Positions 1 to 8,037 of a stretch of DNA of 14,247 nucleotides are shown piece by piece. The stretch covers positions 8,123 to 22,369 of the forward strand of contig NWUY0300109598.1 of the NCBI GenBank assembly GCA_004151065.3, in the 5' to 3' direction. The position numbers and the translations under genes were made by a program. The first letter of the stretch is position 1; the number at the start of each line of letters is the position of its first letter. The DNA is from Larix sibirica (Eukaryota > Streptophyta > Pinopsida > Pinales > Pinaceae). Under the pieces are notes generated by a model that was given only the letters and a program-made list of their open reading frames with translations, did no database searches and was not told the origin of the DNA.

Positions 1-60
1 TCCGACCCCATGAATATTGAAAGTTAAAATCGAAATTAAACAACCTCTCGGATGGGATGC
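1..60 (-). pseudogene. Start of a LINE ORF2 endonuclease domain, cut by the window edge
   Basis: In a frame one base away from the upstream ORF, the minus strand reads PRGCLISILTFNIHGVG. The block ILTFN-I-x-G matches the opening of apurinic-type endonucleases of plant LINEs, where a hydrophobic strand is followed by N-[VI]-[RQH]-G. It follows directly after the ORF1-like tail, as expected for an ORF1/ORF2 junction. Only about 20 residues are present, so the call rests on one motif plus position. Confidence 0.4.
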
Positions 61-74
61 TCTAATCTAAGGGC

Positions 75-1053
75 TCATGGAAGATGCAATTCTAGATCAA
101 TAGAGAGTTCAGTATATGTTGCAGAAATCCGCTTGGAGAGGCGGGTAGAGGAAACTAAATTTTCATCAGAAATCATAGATTTGATATGTTTATTGGATTC
201 CCCTTGTTTCTTTTTATTCTGAATAGTGACATTCTGCATTCGGGTAGAGGGGAAAAGAGAGACATCTGGATTAGATGAAGGTCTATTAGAAAATACCTGC
301 AATGGTGTTTTAATCAAAATATTTTTATAAGAAGGAGAGACTTCCATGGGGGAAGCCTGCTAGGAATCCTCTTTTAAGGAAGAGTCTTCATCAATGGCCG
401 AATTTGAAAGACTAGGAAAATTCGATTCCAATAAGGGTTTAGGATTGGTAATCCCATCTAAAGTAGTCGGGTTAGTGATTTATAGTGTATTAGAATATTT
501 AGACACAGTTAGAGCATCTACTTGAACACAAATAGATGGGGAAGAAACCGGTAATTAAAAAAAATGGCCCTCCACAGAAATATCATTTACAAAATCATTC
601 AAATATACCTCCTTATTAAAAGGTTTCGACATATCCCTAGAAATTTTGGACTGGTTTGCAACATTAGGAACATACCCTACTTCTTCAGGTAAATACCTTT
701 TATCATAATCTTTCTCAACGACAATATACAAATTTAATTCTTCCTTTGAAACTCCTTCATAGAAAGTAGGAGAGATATATTTTGGCATACCTTATGGGTC
801 TATTCCAACATCAACAAAGGGGATGAATTCCAACATTAGGAATCCGAATTCCAACATTAGGAAGCCGCAATTGATTTTCAAGAGGTTGGATACAAAGTTC
901 CCCATAGCTCGTTGAAGCCTTGTTATAGAACCCGTCTTCAAACCTTAACAAAAGAGAAGAGAATTTAGCCTTGAGGTGACTCGTACCCTGACAATAATGG
1001 CATTGAAAAAGTATATGTATATTATTTATTATATTTAAATTTTTAAATAACAT
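75..1053 (-). pseudogene. Probable LINE ORF1 C-terminal part, degraded
   Basis: The reading starts around a zinc-knuckle-like CHYCQGTSHLKAKF (C-x2-C-x4-H-x4-F, the last Cys replaced by Phe), then changes frame to MPKYISPTFYEGVSKEELNL and DYDKRYLPEEVGYVPNV. After stops it continues through a Ser/Pro-rich stretch (NPKPLLESNFPSLSNS) to MEVSPSYKNILIKTPLQVF and STRLSKRISATYTELSIDLE, ending with TGA at 75-77. A single zinc knuckle followed by a polar variable tail and then an endonuclease start fits ORF1 of plant L1-type LINEs. Similarity to a specific family was not established. It is damaged by at least one frameshift and several stops. Confidence 0.4.
825..863. repeat. 21-bp spaced direct repeat
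   Basis: gaattccaacattaggaa occurs at 825-842 and again at 846-863, giving the repeated peptide PNVGIRIPNVGI on the minus strand. It is a small slippage duplication inside the putative ORF1. Confidence 0.85.
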
Positions 1054-1525
1054 ACATTATTCTACTAAGAATCTATAACTTGGTCACTCTTTGATGTAAT
1101 TGAAACTTGCGCTTCTACTAATTGTGCAATAAGGACCACTACTTCTTATAGGGGTTATTAATATGCGCCTTAGTGTGTTTTTGGCTATGAACTATATATA
1201 ATGTAATTACAACATTTTATTGAAATATGTCTTTAAGATCTTCAAAAACACGTAAACTCGTTTATGAACCTATGGTAACCAACCTTCAACTCCAATGAGA
1301 TATGGGGGTATACCGCAATTAGGATTCCGGGTCTACGTGATCATTAGGATGAAAAATAAGCCGTGAAAATGGTGTAGGGATGAGAAGGACATATGGGAAC
1401 AAATACCTATATGGATAACCACCCAGGAGGGGAAATCTACCTAACTATGGGTCTATAATAACATTCCTATTATGGGTCAGATTGCATAGTCTTCCTTTGT
1501 AATATTGAAAATTAGTGACCTCAAC
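1054..1525. other. Non-coding stretch, nothing recognised
   Basis: No gene, RNA or repeat could be supported. The minus-strand opening further on at 1577-1861 is only AT-rich sequence rich in Phe, Leu and Tyr codons and overlaps the 49-bp repeat; it is not treated as a gene. Confidence 0.35.
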
Positions 1526-1623
1526 CACTAACGATTGCATACACCACTAACGATTATGAACAATTATAATTCATCACTAATGATTGTGTATACCACTAAC
1601 GATTGTGAACAACTGTAATTCAT
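1526..1623. repeat. 49-bp tandem duplication, older
   Basis: Copies at 1526-1574 and 1575-1623 align without gaps and differ at 7 of 49 positions, all of them transitions. Each copy contains two internal cacta-a-c/t-gatt motifs 19 bp apart, suggesting an even earlier duplication. Confidence 0.9.
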
Positions 1624-2002
1624 AGAAGCATCTCAAGTTGGTCAATGTTGTGTACATCACTTTGGTCCACCCTTGAACCAAATTAAGCATAGTTTTAAAT
1701 AGTTGTTTAAAGTTGATAAAAAAGTTCAGAAGTTGAATATTAGACATCAGATTTAAATTGTAGAAGTAAAAAAATGAATATTGCAAGTAAAAAAATGAAT
1801 ATAAAACCCCAAATAAAACAATGATGTATGTAAATTTTAATTTAAATGATTCAAAATTCAAAATGAATTTTTAAATTTTAAATACCAATATTTATTTATA
1901 CAACTAAAAATATTTAAAATTAAAATCAATAAAATAACAATGATATGAAAATTCTTCTTTCAATAAAATAATTCTTTAAATTTTGGATCTGCAGTCGGCT
2001 AG

Positions 2003-2179
2003 GGCTGGGGCCTATTGGCAAGGGTTTGGGCCAAGGTTTTGTTAACGGGCAGTGTTTACTACTTGTTAACTCAAAAGAAACAACTTGAAAAGGTCCTTAA
2101 AGTAGTTCTTGATTCGTTTGGGGTAGCTGTCTCTAATAGGAATAAAGTCCTTGTTGCCTCTGCAAAGATTGCTCTCTAA
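2003..2179 (+). pseudogene. Coding-like island of unknown origin
   Basis: A sharply more GC-rich patch begins near 1985 and has one open plus-strand frame of 58 codons, from after a TAG at 2000-2002 to a TAA at 2177-2179. It reads WGLLARVWAKVLLTGSVYYL, then KKQLEKVLKVVLDSFGVAV and SNRNKVLVASAKIAL. The composition differs clearly from the flanking A/T-rich DNA, and the residue mix looks protein-like. It has no clear Met start and no motif I recognise, and it may continue upstream through the TAG. It is probably a fragment of a coding element or gene, with no function assigned. Confidence 0.3.
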
Positions 2180-2411
2180 CAAAAAGAGAGACTTGAAGTT
2201 TCATTTTGTTCTGATCTCCTAAGCACAACTAAATCTACAGACTAAGCTAAAAAAAGAGAGAATTAAATCTAATTTAATATTTCAATAACTAAAGAATAAT
2301 AATTCTGTAGCTATGAAAAAACTACTTCTAACTAAACTAATTAATCTAAGCCCTATATCAGCAAAGAGCAGTTTTGAAATTTTAACAATTGAATGGATCT
2401 GAATTATAAAT
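2180..2411. other. AT-rich stretch, no supported gene
   Basis: This follows the stop of the coding-like island. It contains one tgtagctatgaaaa copy (2306-2319) related to the GGTAGCTACC motif. Nothing else is recognised. Confidence 0.35.
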
Positions 2412-2490
2412 AAATCATGCTATGATTAGATTTAAATATAAATCCAAATCATGCTGTGATTAGATTTAAATATAAATCCAAATCATAATC
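2412..2490. repeat. 34-bp tandem repeat, about 2.3 copies
   Basis: The unit aaatcatgctatgattagat... occurs at 2412-2445 and 2446-2479 with one difference (a to g), and the first bases recur at 2480. Its end overlaps the start of the 213-bp repeat, so the larger duplication contains part of this smaller one. Confidence 0.95.
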
Positions 2491-2893
2491 AAAACACATT
2501 AAACATTTAACTATATTCGCCGAAATAATAATAACACAAGTACTATTATTTGAAAGTATAATTGTTTAAACATATCAACTCAAAAGGAAATTGATGAATT
2601 TATAACATACATATAATCATAGATCATAAAATACCATGACAACATAAAATACAAGCATAATAAAAGACAAAAGCAGATTTAAATATAAATCCAAATCATA
2701 ATCAAAACACATTAAACATTTAACTATATTCACCGAAATAATAATAACACAAGTACTATTATTTGAAAATATAATTGTTTAAACATATCAACTCAAAAGG
2801 AAATTGATGAATTTATAACATACATATAATCATAGATCATAAAAGACCATGACAACATAAAATATGAGCATAATACAAGACAAAAGGAGATTT
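2462..2893. repeat. 213-bp tandem duplication
   Basis: Positions 2462-2674 and 2675-2887 align without gaps and differ at 7 of 213 positions (about 97% identity). A few bases of a third copy (agattta) begin at 2888. No coding content. One difference is a CG to CA change at the ttcgccg/ttcaccg site. The high identity shows that it arose much later than the decay of the coding region. Confidence 0.97.
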
Positions 2894-3405
2894 ATAATAC
2901 TGAAAAATAACTTCAAATAATATCAATATAAATAACTATCACAGATCTACTAGTCTTTGAAACAAGTTCAAGAATATTTGAAAGTGAACAATTGCTATCT
3001 ACAACTCCTCCAATCCTGCTATCCATCGATCATGCCAAAAAGGCCATGCCGAGTCTATATTTATAGAAAGAAGTCATAACTAATATCCATGATCTCATGG
3101 ATCGAATCACTGAGTCAAATGTAACATCATCCTAAATATAGACCCATCAATGAACTTGATTTACAACATGGATGATGATATTTAACACTTGTCATCATCA
3201 ACGTGAAGATTCACAAAAATAGGATACCACATAAGCTTGAGAGGTTGCGAAAGTTTAGTTCAACGGTTATGAATAAGCGTAATTGAACTTACTCAATCAA
3301 CATAATAAGTGAAAGTTGTAGTAACACTTGTCCAATGCAAATTTAAAGTCTTCAAGACATAAACCACGAACCTCCTTCTAGAATCATGCAACATCATCCA
3401 TGATA
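2894..3405. other. Non-coding stretch between tandem repeats
   Basis: No supported gene or RNA. AT-rich plus-strand sequence with scattered short repeats of catcatc and gatgat type around 3125-3200. It probably belongs to the 3' region of the main element. Confidence 0.4.
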
Positions 3406-3522
3406 AGACACCTACCAGCACAATTAATTTAACATGAGCAGACTTAAGCAAGACACCTACCAGCACAATTAATTTAACATGAGCAGACTTAAGCAAGACA
3501 CCTACCAGCACAATTAATTTAA
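3406..3522. repeat. 45-bp tandem repeat, 2.6 copies
   Basis: The unit begins agacacctaccagcacaatt. Copies start at 3406, 3451 and 3496; the first two are identical over 45 bp and the third matches for 27 bp before diverging. Because 45 is a multiple of three, the minus strand shows a 15-residue repeat (VLVGVLLKSAHVKLI), which is a by-product of the repeat and not evidence of a gene. Confidence 0.95.
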
Positions 3523-3802
3523 ATTAGGACTAAAATCAAAGTTCTGTAGCTGCATAATGAAATATTTGGTAGCTACGAAAAATGAAATTAAAATAGAGTA
3601 CCTTCATAATCTATGATTCCGAGGGTGCTCTTTAAAAAGATGATCAAATTGAACATTGAACATGGCATAGTTACCTGATCTCTATGCATATGCACAAGTC
3701 GAATGAAAATATATGCATATGATAATTGAAGGCTTGGATATAGTATTAGAGAATGTCTTTCAAAATTAACCCAAAATTACCAAAATTGCAAAACAAAAAA
3801 CC
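3523..3802. other. Non-coding stretch just 3' of the additional ORF
   Basis: AT-rich sequence with no supported gene. It holds one of the ggtagctacgaaa motif copies (3568-3580) and a repeated atatgcatat/atgcatatg segment near 3685-3721. By position it would be the beginning of the 3' untranslated region of the main element. Confidence 0.4.
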
Positions 3803-5320
3803 CTATATTCTTGGAGCCGCGTCAATGGAAACCTGTACAAACATCCTCCTTTGGGCTTCAACCTATTTAATAATAAGTTTCTTGAGTTTGTCCTTGTTTA
3901 CCTTATTTTTAGAATACCATTTCCTCCCCTTGAGTGTCATAAGGTTTCTCTGTGCCTTATAATCATCTTTCTTTTTCAAAATCTTGGCAATATTGGCCTT
4001 GATATTTTCATTCTCTGATTTCACATAATTATTAAGCAGTTCAAGCTCCTTCACCTCATTTTCCAACCAACTAATTTTTTTTAGCTTGCTTCTCTTCTAA
4101 AGGGACTACACGGCTTTTAGGATGGGTATAATTATAATATTCTTTGGTTACTTGACTAGCCTCTTCTTTTGCTTGTTCTTTACCATGTTCACAATTCACA
4201 TACTTGTTCCTCGTGGCCGAATTCAAATCATAATTAAAATACGACCCCATTGGTTCACTAACTTCTACATTTTCAAGACTATTTAGGGGTTCATTATTTG
4301 AGTCTTCAATATTGATAATATATGGTTCTATTGTTTCTAGAATGGGATTGCTTTTAGGAGGAAAACAATTCACCATACTCTTGGTGATTCTACGAGTAGG
4401 AAGACCACACTTCAGTTCACTACTTTCACCATGATACTCTATTTTAATCTTCTTCATTACATACTTGGAAGTTTTGACAAGTTTATTAACCACTCATTTT
4501 CCTTTTTGACCTTTTTCATATTCAAACTAAGAATTGAATATGAAAACTCAGGGTTTTGATTAAGGGAGACTCCAAGGCCAAAACCTTGAGCGTTTAAAAT
4601 ATAACAGGTCGAAACCCTGTATTTTGGAATTTCATGATTTGAAAACCTCTCTTCATCTACAAGAGACAAATCAACCCTAGATGGCTCTATGATATCAACA
4701 AAATGATTTCAACTAAAAATCGTTCCCAATCATCATTCATTTCAATTAACCTATCTTCAATTAGGATTTTGACCAAACTATAATGAAATAAGCTTCAATC
4801 AATATTCTTCTTCGCTCTTTGAACAAATATATACATTTTCTTCAAGCTATTTAACAAATAATAGGGCATATTGATAGAATAGCCTATTAACATCATAAGA
4901 AACCTAAGATGATAGAAGTAGGATGAAGAATACTTGAATAACGTACAAGGAATCCGACCATTGCTTCTTGAAAAACTTGACAGGAATCCCCTTTCTAATG
5001 TTAATCTCTCGATTAGGGTTCTTAAGAAAACATTTCCAGGCTTCATTTTGAAATATAGAACATTTGAACCACTTCTCGCTAGACTGTGGAAGATCGATGG
5101 CCTTTGATATAAACTCTTCAGACAAGAGGAATTCGGCATCACTGAACCAAGACCTCAAACCGTCAAATGACAAGGAAAACACCTTAGTGGCATGCATGTT
5201 GAAACCCTAGAACTTCCTAAGAAAAGGAATCCACCCAATCCTTTGATACATCTGCATACACCTTTTGTCATATTCAAGTAATTGAATCCCAACAGACTTG
5301 AACCTCACTACAGGGGCCAT
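3803..5320 (-). pseudogene. Additional ORF (aORF) of a Tat-like element with C-terminal coiled coil
   Basis: The reading begins MAPVVRFKSVGIQLLEYDKR (Met at 5318-5320), meets a TAG at 5207-5209, and continues in frame with FSLSFDGLRSWFSDAEFL, LLSEEFISKAIDLP and EKWFKCSIF. Frameshifts lead to YYLLNSLKKMYIFVQRAKKN, LVKILIEDRLIEMNDDWERF, PKYRVSTCYILNAQGFGLGV and a polar acidic middle part (4493-4071). The tail, MENEVKELELLNNYVKSENE and onward, has heptad-like Leu/Ile spacing that suggests a coiled coil. Total span is about 490 codons. There is no signal peptide, transmembrane segment or zinc finger, so it does not look like an envelope protein. From memory, similar proteins of unknown function recur in plant genomes near Tat-type elements. 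Function unknown. It is on the same strand as pol. Confidence 0.65.
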
Positions 5321-5609
5321 CACAAAAAAAGGGATTGATCATGACAGTCCTAGCGATATGATCATGATACATGAAGGCATAATAAAACAATAAAATCGAA
5401 ATCCCTTTTGGTCTCCAGGACCAACTCCAAAAAAATCATGACAAATACAGGAAATCGCATCGTGACTCTCAAACCTGAGTACTACTGACTTCAGACTATC
5501 ATTTCGAATAACTTGGTCATGTGATCATATGCGATCGTTCATATATAATCAATGCAATTGACCAATGATAATCATATATAATCAATGTAATATAACTTGG
5601 TACTATATG

Positions 5610-5693
5610 TGATCATTCATATAACTTGCTCATTTCAAATTAAGGCCTGCTAAGGTGAAATCAATGCAATTGACCAAGTTATATGAACGATCA
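5610..5693. repeat. Imperfect inverted repeat, 19-bp arms
   Basis: The left arm at 5610-5628 (tgatcattcatataacttg) pairs with the right arm at 5675-5693 at 18 of 19 positions. Inside, atttca and tgaaat can extend the pairing. The loop is about 46 bp. The surrounding 5515-5700 also reuses caatgcaattgacca and atatataatcaatg as direct copies, so the arms probably arose by local duplication and inversion. Confidence 0.7.
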
Positions 5694-6042
5694 TTAAAGC
5701 ATGAATCATCAAAAGACTAGCTTAATTGTGAGAAATGTTAATCATTATGATTGTTGGTGTCAATTAAAAAATGTAATGACTTGTAAATATGGTATCAAAA
5801 GGTAATGTATTAAGCAAAAATGAATGTTTTAAGTGAAATAGAGTTGTGATGGTATATTAACCCTCCACATGACCATATAAAATTAAATGGAACATGCATC
5901 TCTATCTCCCAAACTTAGCAATGTAAAGATGCAAAAATTTATACCTTTCAATTCAAATGTAAAATATAATGAATTGCATTAATTTGTGAAATGAAAAACA
6001 TATAGCAATCTTTGACTACTTATAACATAAGTGACTATTTTA

Positions 6043-6197
6043 GGAGCTACCGAATAACTCATAGATGACCTGGAAATATGAATTATTAAAAGTATGAAAT
6101 ATTAATTTCATGATGTTAGCATGAAATTATTTAAGTGTTAAACATCGCCAATCATATAATCCAAGGAGTGAATTAATAAAATTCGGTAGCTACCGAA
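6043..6197. repeat. GGTAGCTACC palindrome with a facing half-site
   Basis: Positions 6182-6197 read ttcggtagctaccgaa, a perfect 16-bp palindrome. Upstream, gctaccgaat at 6046-6055 is the exact reverse complement of attcggtagc at 6181-6190, so a stretch of about 145 bp has 10-bp inverted ends. Related forms occur at 3568-3580 (ggtagctacgaaa), with weaker ones at 2307 and 3545. It could be the end motif of a small non-autonomous element, but no target-site duplication was established. Confidence 0.45.
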
Positions 6198-6607
6198 AAT
6201 CACTGTTGAAAATAATGATCAATTAGTAAAATGCAATACAATCAATAGTTTGTTCATTGATCCACACTGAAACTCTGAAAAAGAAAACCTAATAAACAAA
6301 TGATCATAAGTCAATAAACTTGATAAAAAATTGAAAAAAAATGATCGAAAAATAATTAAGTCTGAGCAACCACATCAAAATTTGTAGATAAACAGAAGAA
6401 TCAAGTGTGAGAATGAAAATCTTTCAACAAGATCATAGCTTCTTTTGATACAAGGATACCAGATTTTAGTTTTAAGATCTATCTGAGTTAACCTTACAAA
6501 AGATCAATAAAATAATAAAGAGAATTAATTGAGAATGAATATTAGAAGCAAATTTTTATCATTGTCAAAATTTCATAAGGGGGGGCCTTCATGAAATGAA
6601 AGGGACT

Positions 6608-6640
6608 TGTTGGGAGGCCAACAATTGGCGACACAGTGGG
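6608..6640 (+). other. Possible LTR end plus primer-binding-site-like motif
   Basis: The plus strand reads tgttgg...ccaaca (6608-6623), followed by attggcgacacagtggg. Many plant Tat-type elements have, just after the 5' LTR, a site of the form TTGGCGAC followed by CTG/TGGGG, so the right part resembles a diverged primer-binding site preceded by an LTR end in CA. The orientation is opposite to the main element. No gag follows on the plus strand and no second LTR was found, so this is weak. Confidence 0.25.
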
Positions 6641-6949
6641 TGAAATAATTATCTCTGTTCAACCAACTTACAAAAGGTACTCAGAGATAAAAATCGAATG
6701 AGTTTCATAATCATAGAATGCATCTCTAGACTATAGGTACCACCACATATCCAAAAATTCAAATATATATTCTCATCAAGCACTTCACTAGGAAATCGAC
6801 AGTTAACTTCTTCCAGCCAAATTATGAGATTAATTACTTTGAAACTTACAACCCAAAACAACTGATACAAGGTGTGACAAATAACTAAATTCTATCATAT
6901 GAGAAATTAAGTGCCTTTGTGTATTTCTTACCTCTCCTTGACCTGGCAT

Positions 6950-7230
6950 TGCTTGGTTTCCCGCGAGTGTCCATAGCCTCGATGAAGATGCCTTGTACCA
7001 TATAAGCATTGACCTGCTACTACCAAACATCCATATCCCCTACGAGATAACTTATACTTCCCACATTAGTTCCCACCTTCATTTAACTACCCTTTAAGAT
7101 ATGTACATATGTGATACTTGTAAAAAGTTGAGGGTAATGAAAGCGGGGAGTTCAACAAGCATGGCCCTGCTGTTGGTGAGCGTCCATAGCCTCGAGGGGT
7201 TTACTTGTTGTTCCCATATTGACTAATGAT
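6950..7230. repeat. Diverged duplication containing gtccatagcctcga
   Basis: The 14-mer gtccatagcctcga occurs at 6969-6982 and at 7182-7195. Flanks are similar (tggcattgcttgg against tggccctgctgttgg; gcgag against gtgag). On the minus strand the two copies encode SRLWTLAGNQAMPG and SRLWTLTNSRAMLV. The copies are 213 bp apart. The source element is not recognised. Confidence 0.5.
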
Positions 7231-8037
7231 TCCAACTTCTCTTTTTTAACTGCACCTTTAATATTTTGAATAAATATAATTGCATATATTTATATGTTTT
7301 GTACGTACAATTGAGGTGTGACAAAATCGAGGTTGTAAGAGAGTGTATTAGATTTTCTAGGAAAATTACCCATTAACAAAATCAGACTTAAAGATCTTCC
7401 TTCCATCAACCATTCCAGGAATAAGTCATTAAGGTGAAATGGATGGAGCATAGAAAAAAGGAAACTGTAGGAATCCTATAATGAGATTGCATCAGTGATA
7501 AAAATATGAACTTGTTGAACACAAGAGTTCCTCCACATCTAGACATTCAATCATGAATAATGTAAACTCATTGAAAGAATCTAAGTAACAAATGTTTTCA
7601 GTTGGTGACATGTGCAAGAAAATCACCAGATGCACCAATTTTTCATTAAAATAACCCAAACCCCTTGTATAAACAAAATGGTAGATGGATGATTGTCAAA
7701 TCAATCAAAGTCAAAAAGTAACTATATACAGAAAATGAAATAAGCCCTTGAAAGAGAACATATTACTTCAATGATTCACAGAAAGAGACCAATATCATAT
7801 TTAAATAAGAGCTTTTGTAAATTATAATTGTGATCAATGACTATGTGTAATAAATCTAGGCTCATTTTACTTAAGAAAAATAAACCAAAAACAAAAAACA
7901 TAATCAAAAATTTATTTATTTACAAAGTTGAAGTTTTGAAAAATGGAAAACTAACTATAAAAACCCCAAAATTCAATCAAAATGCACCAAATAAAATGAA
8001 TAGAAATATATGTACAGTACCAACCTCTTCACAGAGA

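Larger units (their letters stand above)
5321..8037. other. AT-rich spacer between integrase and additional ORF
   Basis: No coding region with a recognisable domain was found in these 2.7 kb on either strand. Minus-strand open stretches at 6649-6870 and 6830-7030 are short, overlap each other in different frames and show no family motif. The segment contains an inverted repeat (5610-5693), a palindrome (6182-6197), a primer-binding-site-like motif on the plus strand (6625-6640) and a diverged duplicated motif (6963-7195), each listed separately. It may be the element's own untranslated region, nested insertions, or both. Confidence 0.5.

Noticed and set aside
1577-1861. Minus-strand Phe/Tyr/Leu-rich open frame that could look membrane-like
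   Set aside because: It is AT-rich sequence overlapping the 49-bp duplication; the hydrophobic composition follows from base composition.
3293-3511. Minus-strand protein with repeated VGVLLKSAHVKLI
   Set aside because: The repetition is the 45-bp tandem repeat read in triplets; the rest has no protein-like features.
1526-3522. CRISPR-like array
   Set aside because: Repeats are head-to-tail tandem units without unique spacers, in a plant-type sequence.
3803-5320. Additional ORF as an envelope-like gene
   Set aside because: Its position after integrase would suit env, but there is no signal peptide, transmembrane segment or fusion-peptide-like stretch; the tail is a polar coiled coil.
6649-7030. 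Two overlapping minus-strand open frames, with a splice-donor-like gaggtaagaaat near 6926-6940
   Set aside because: Different frames, no domain, no supporting acceptor or neighbouring exon. One falls on the duplicated motif at 6963-7195.
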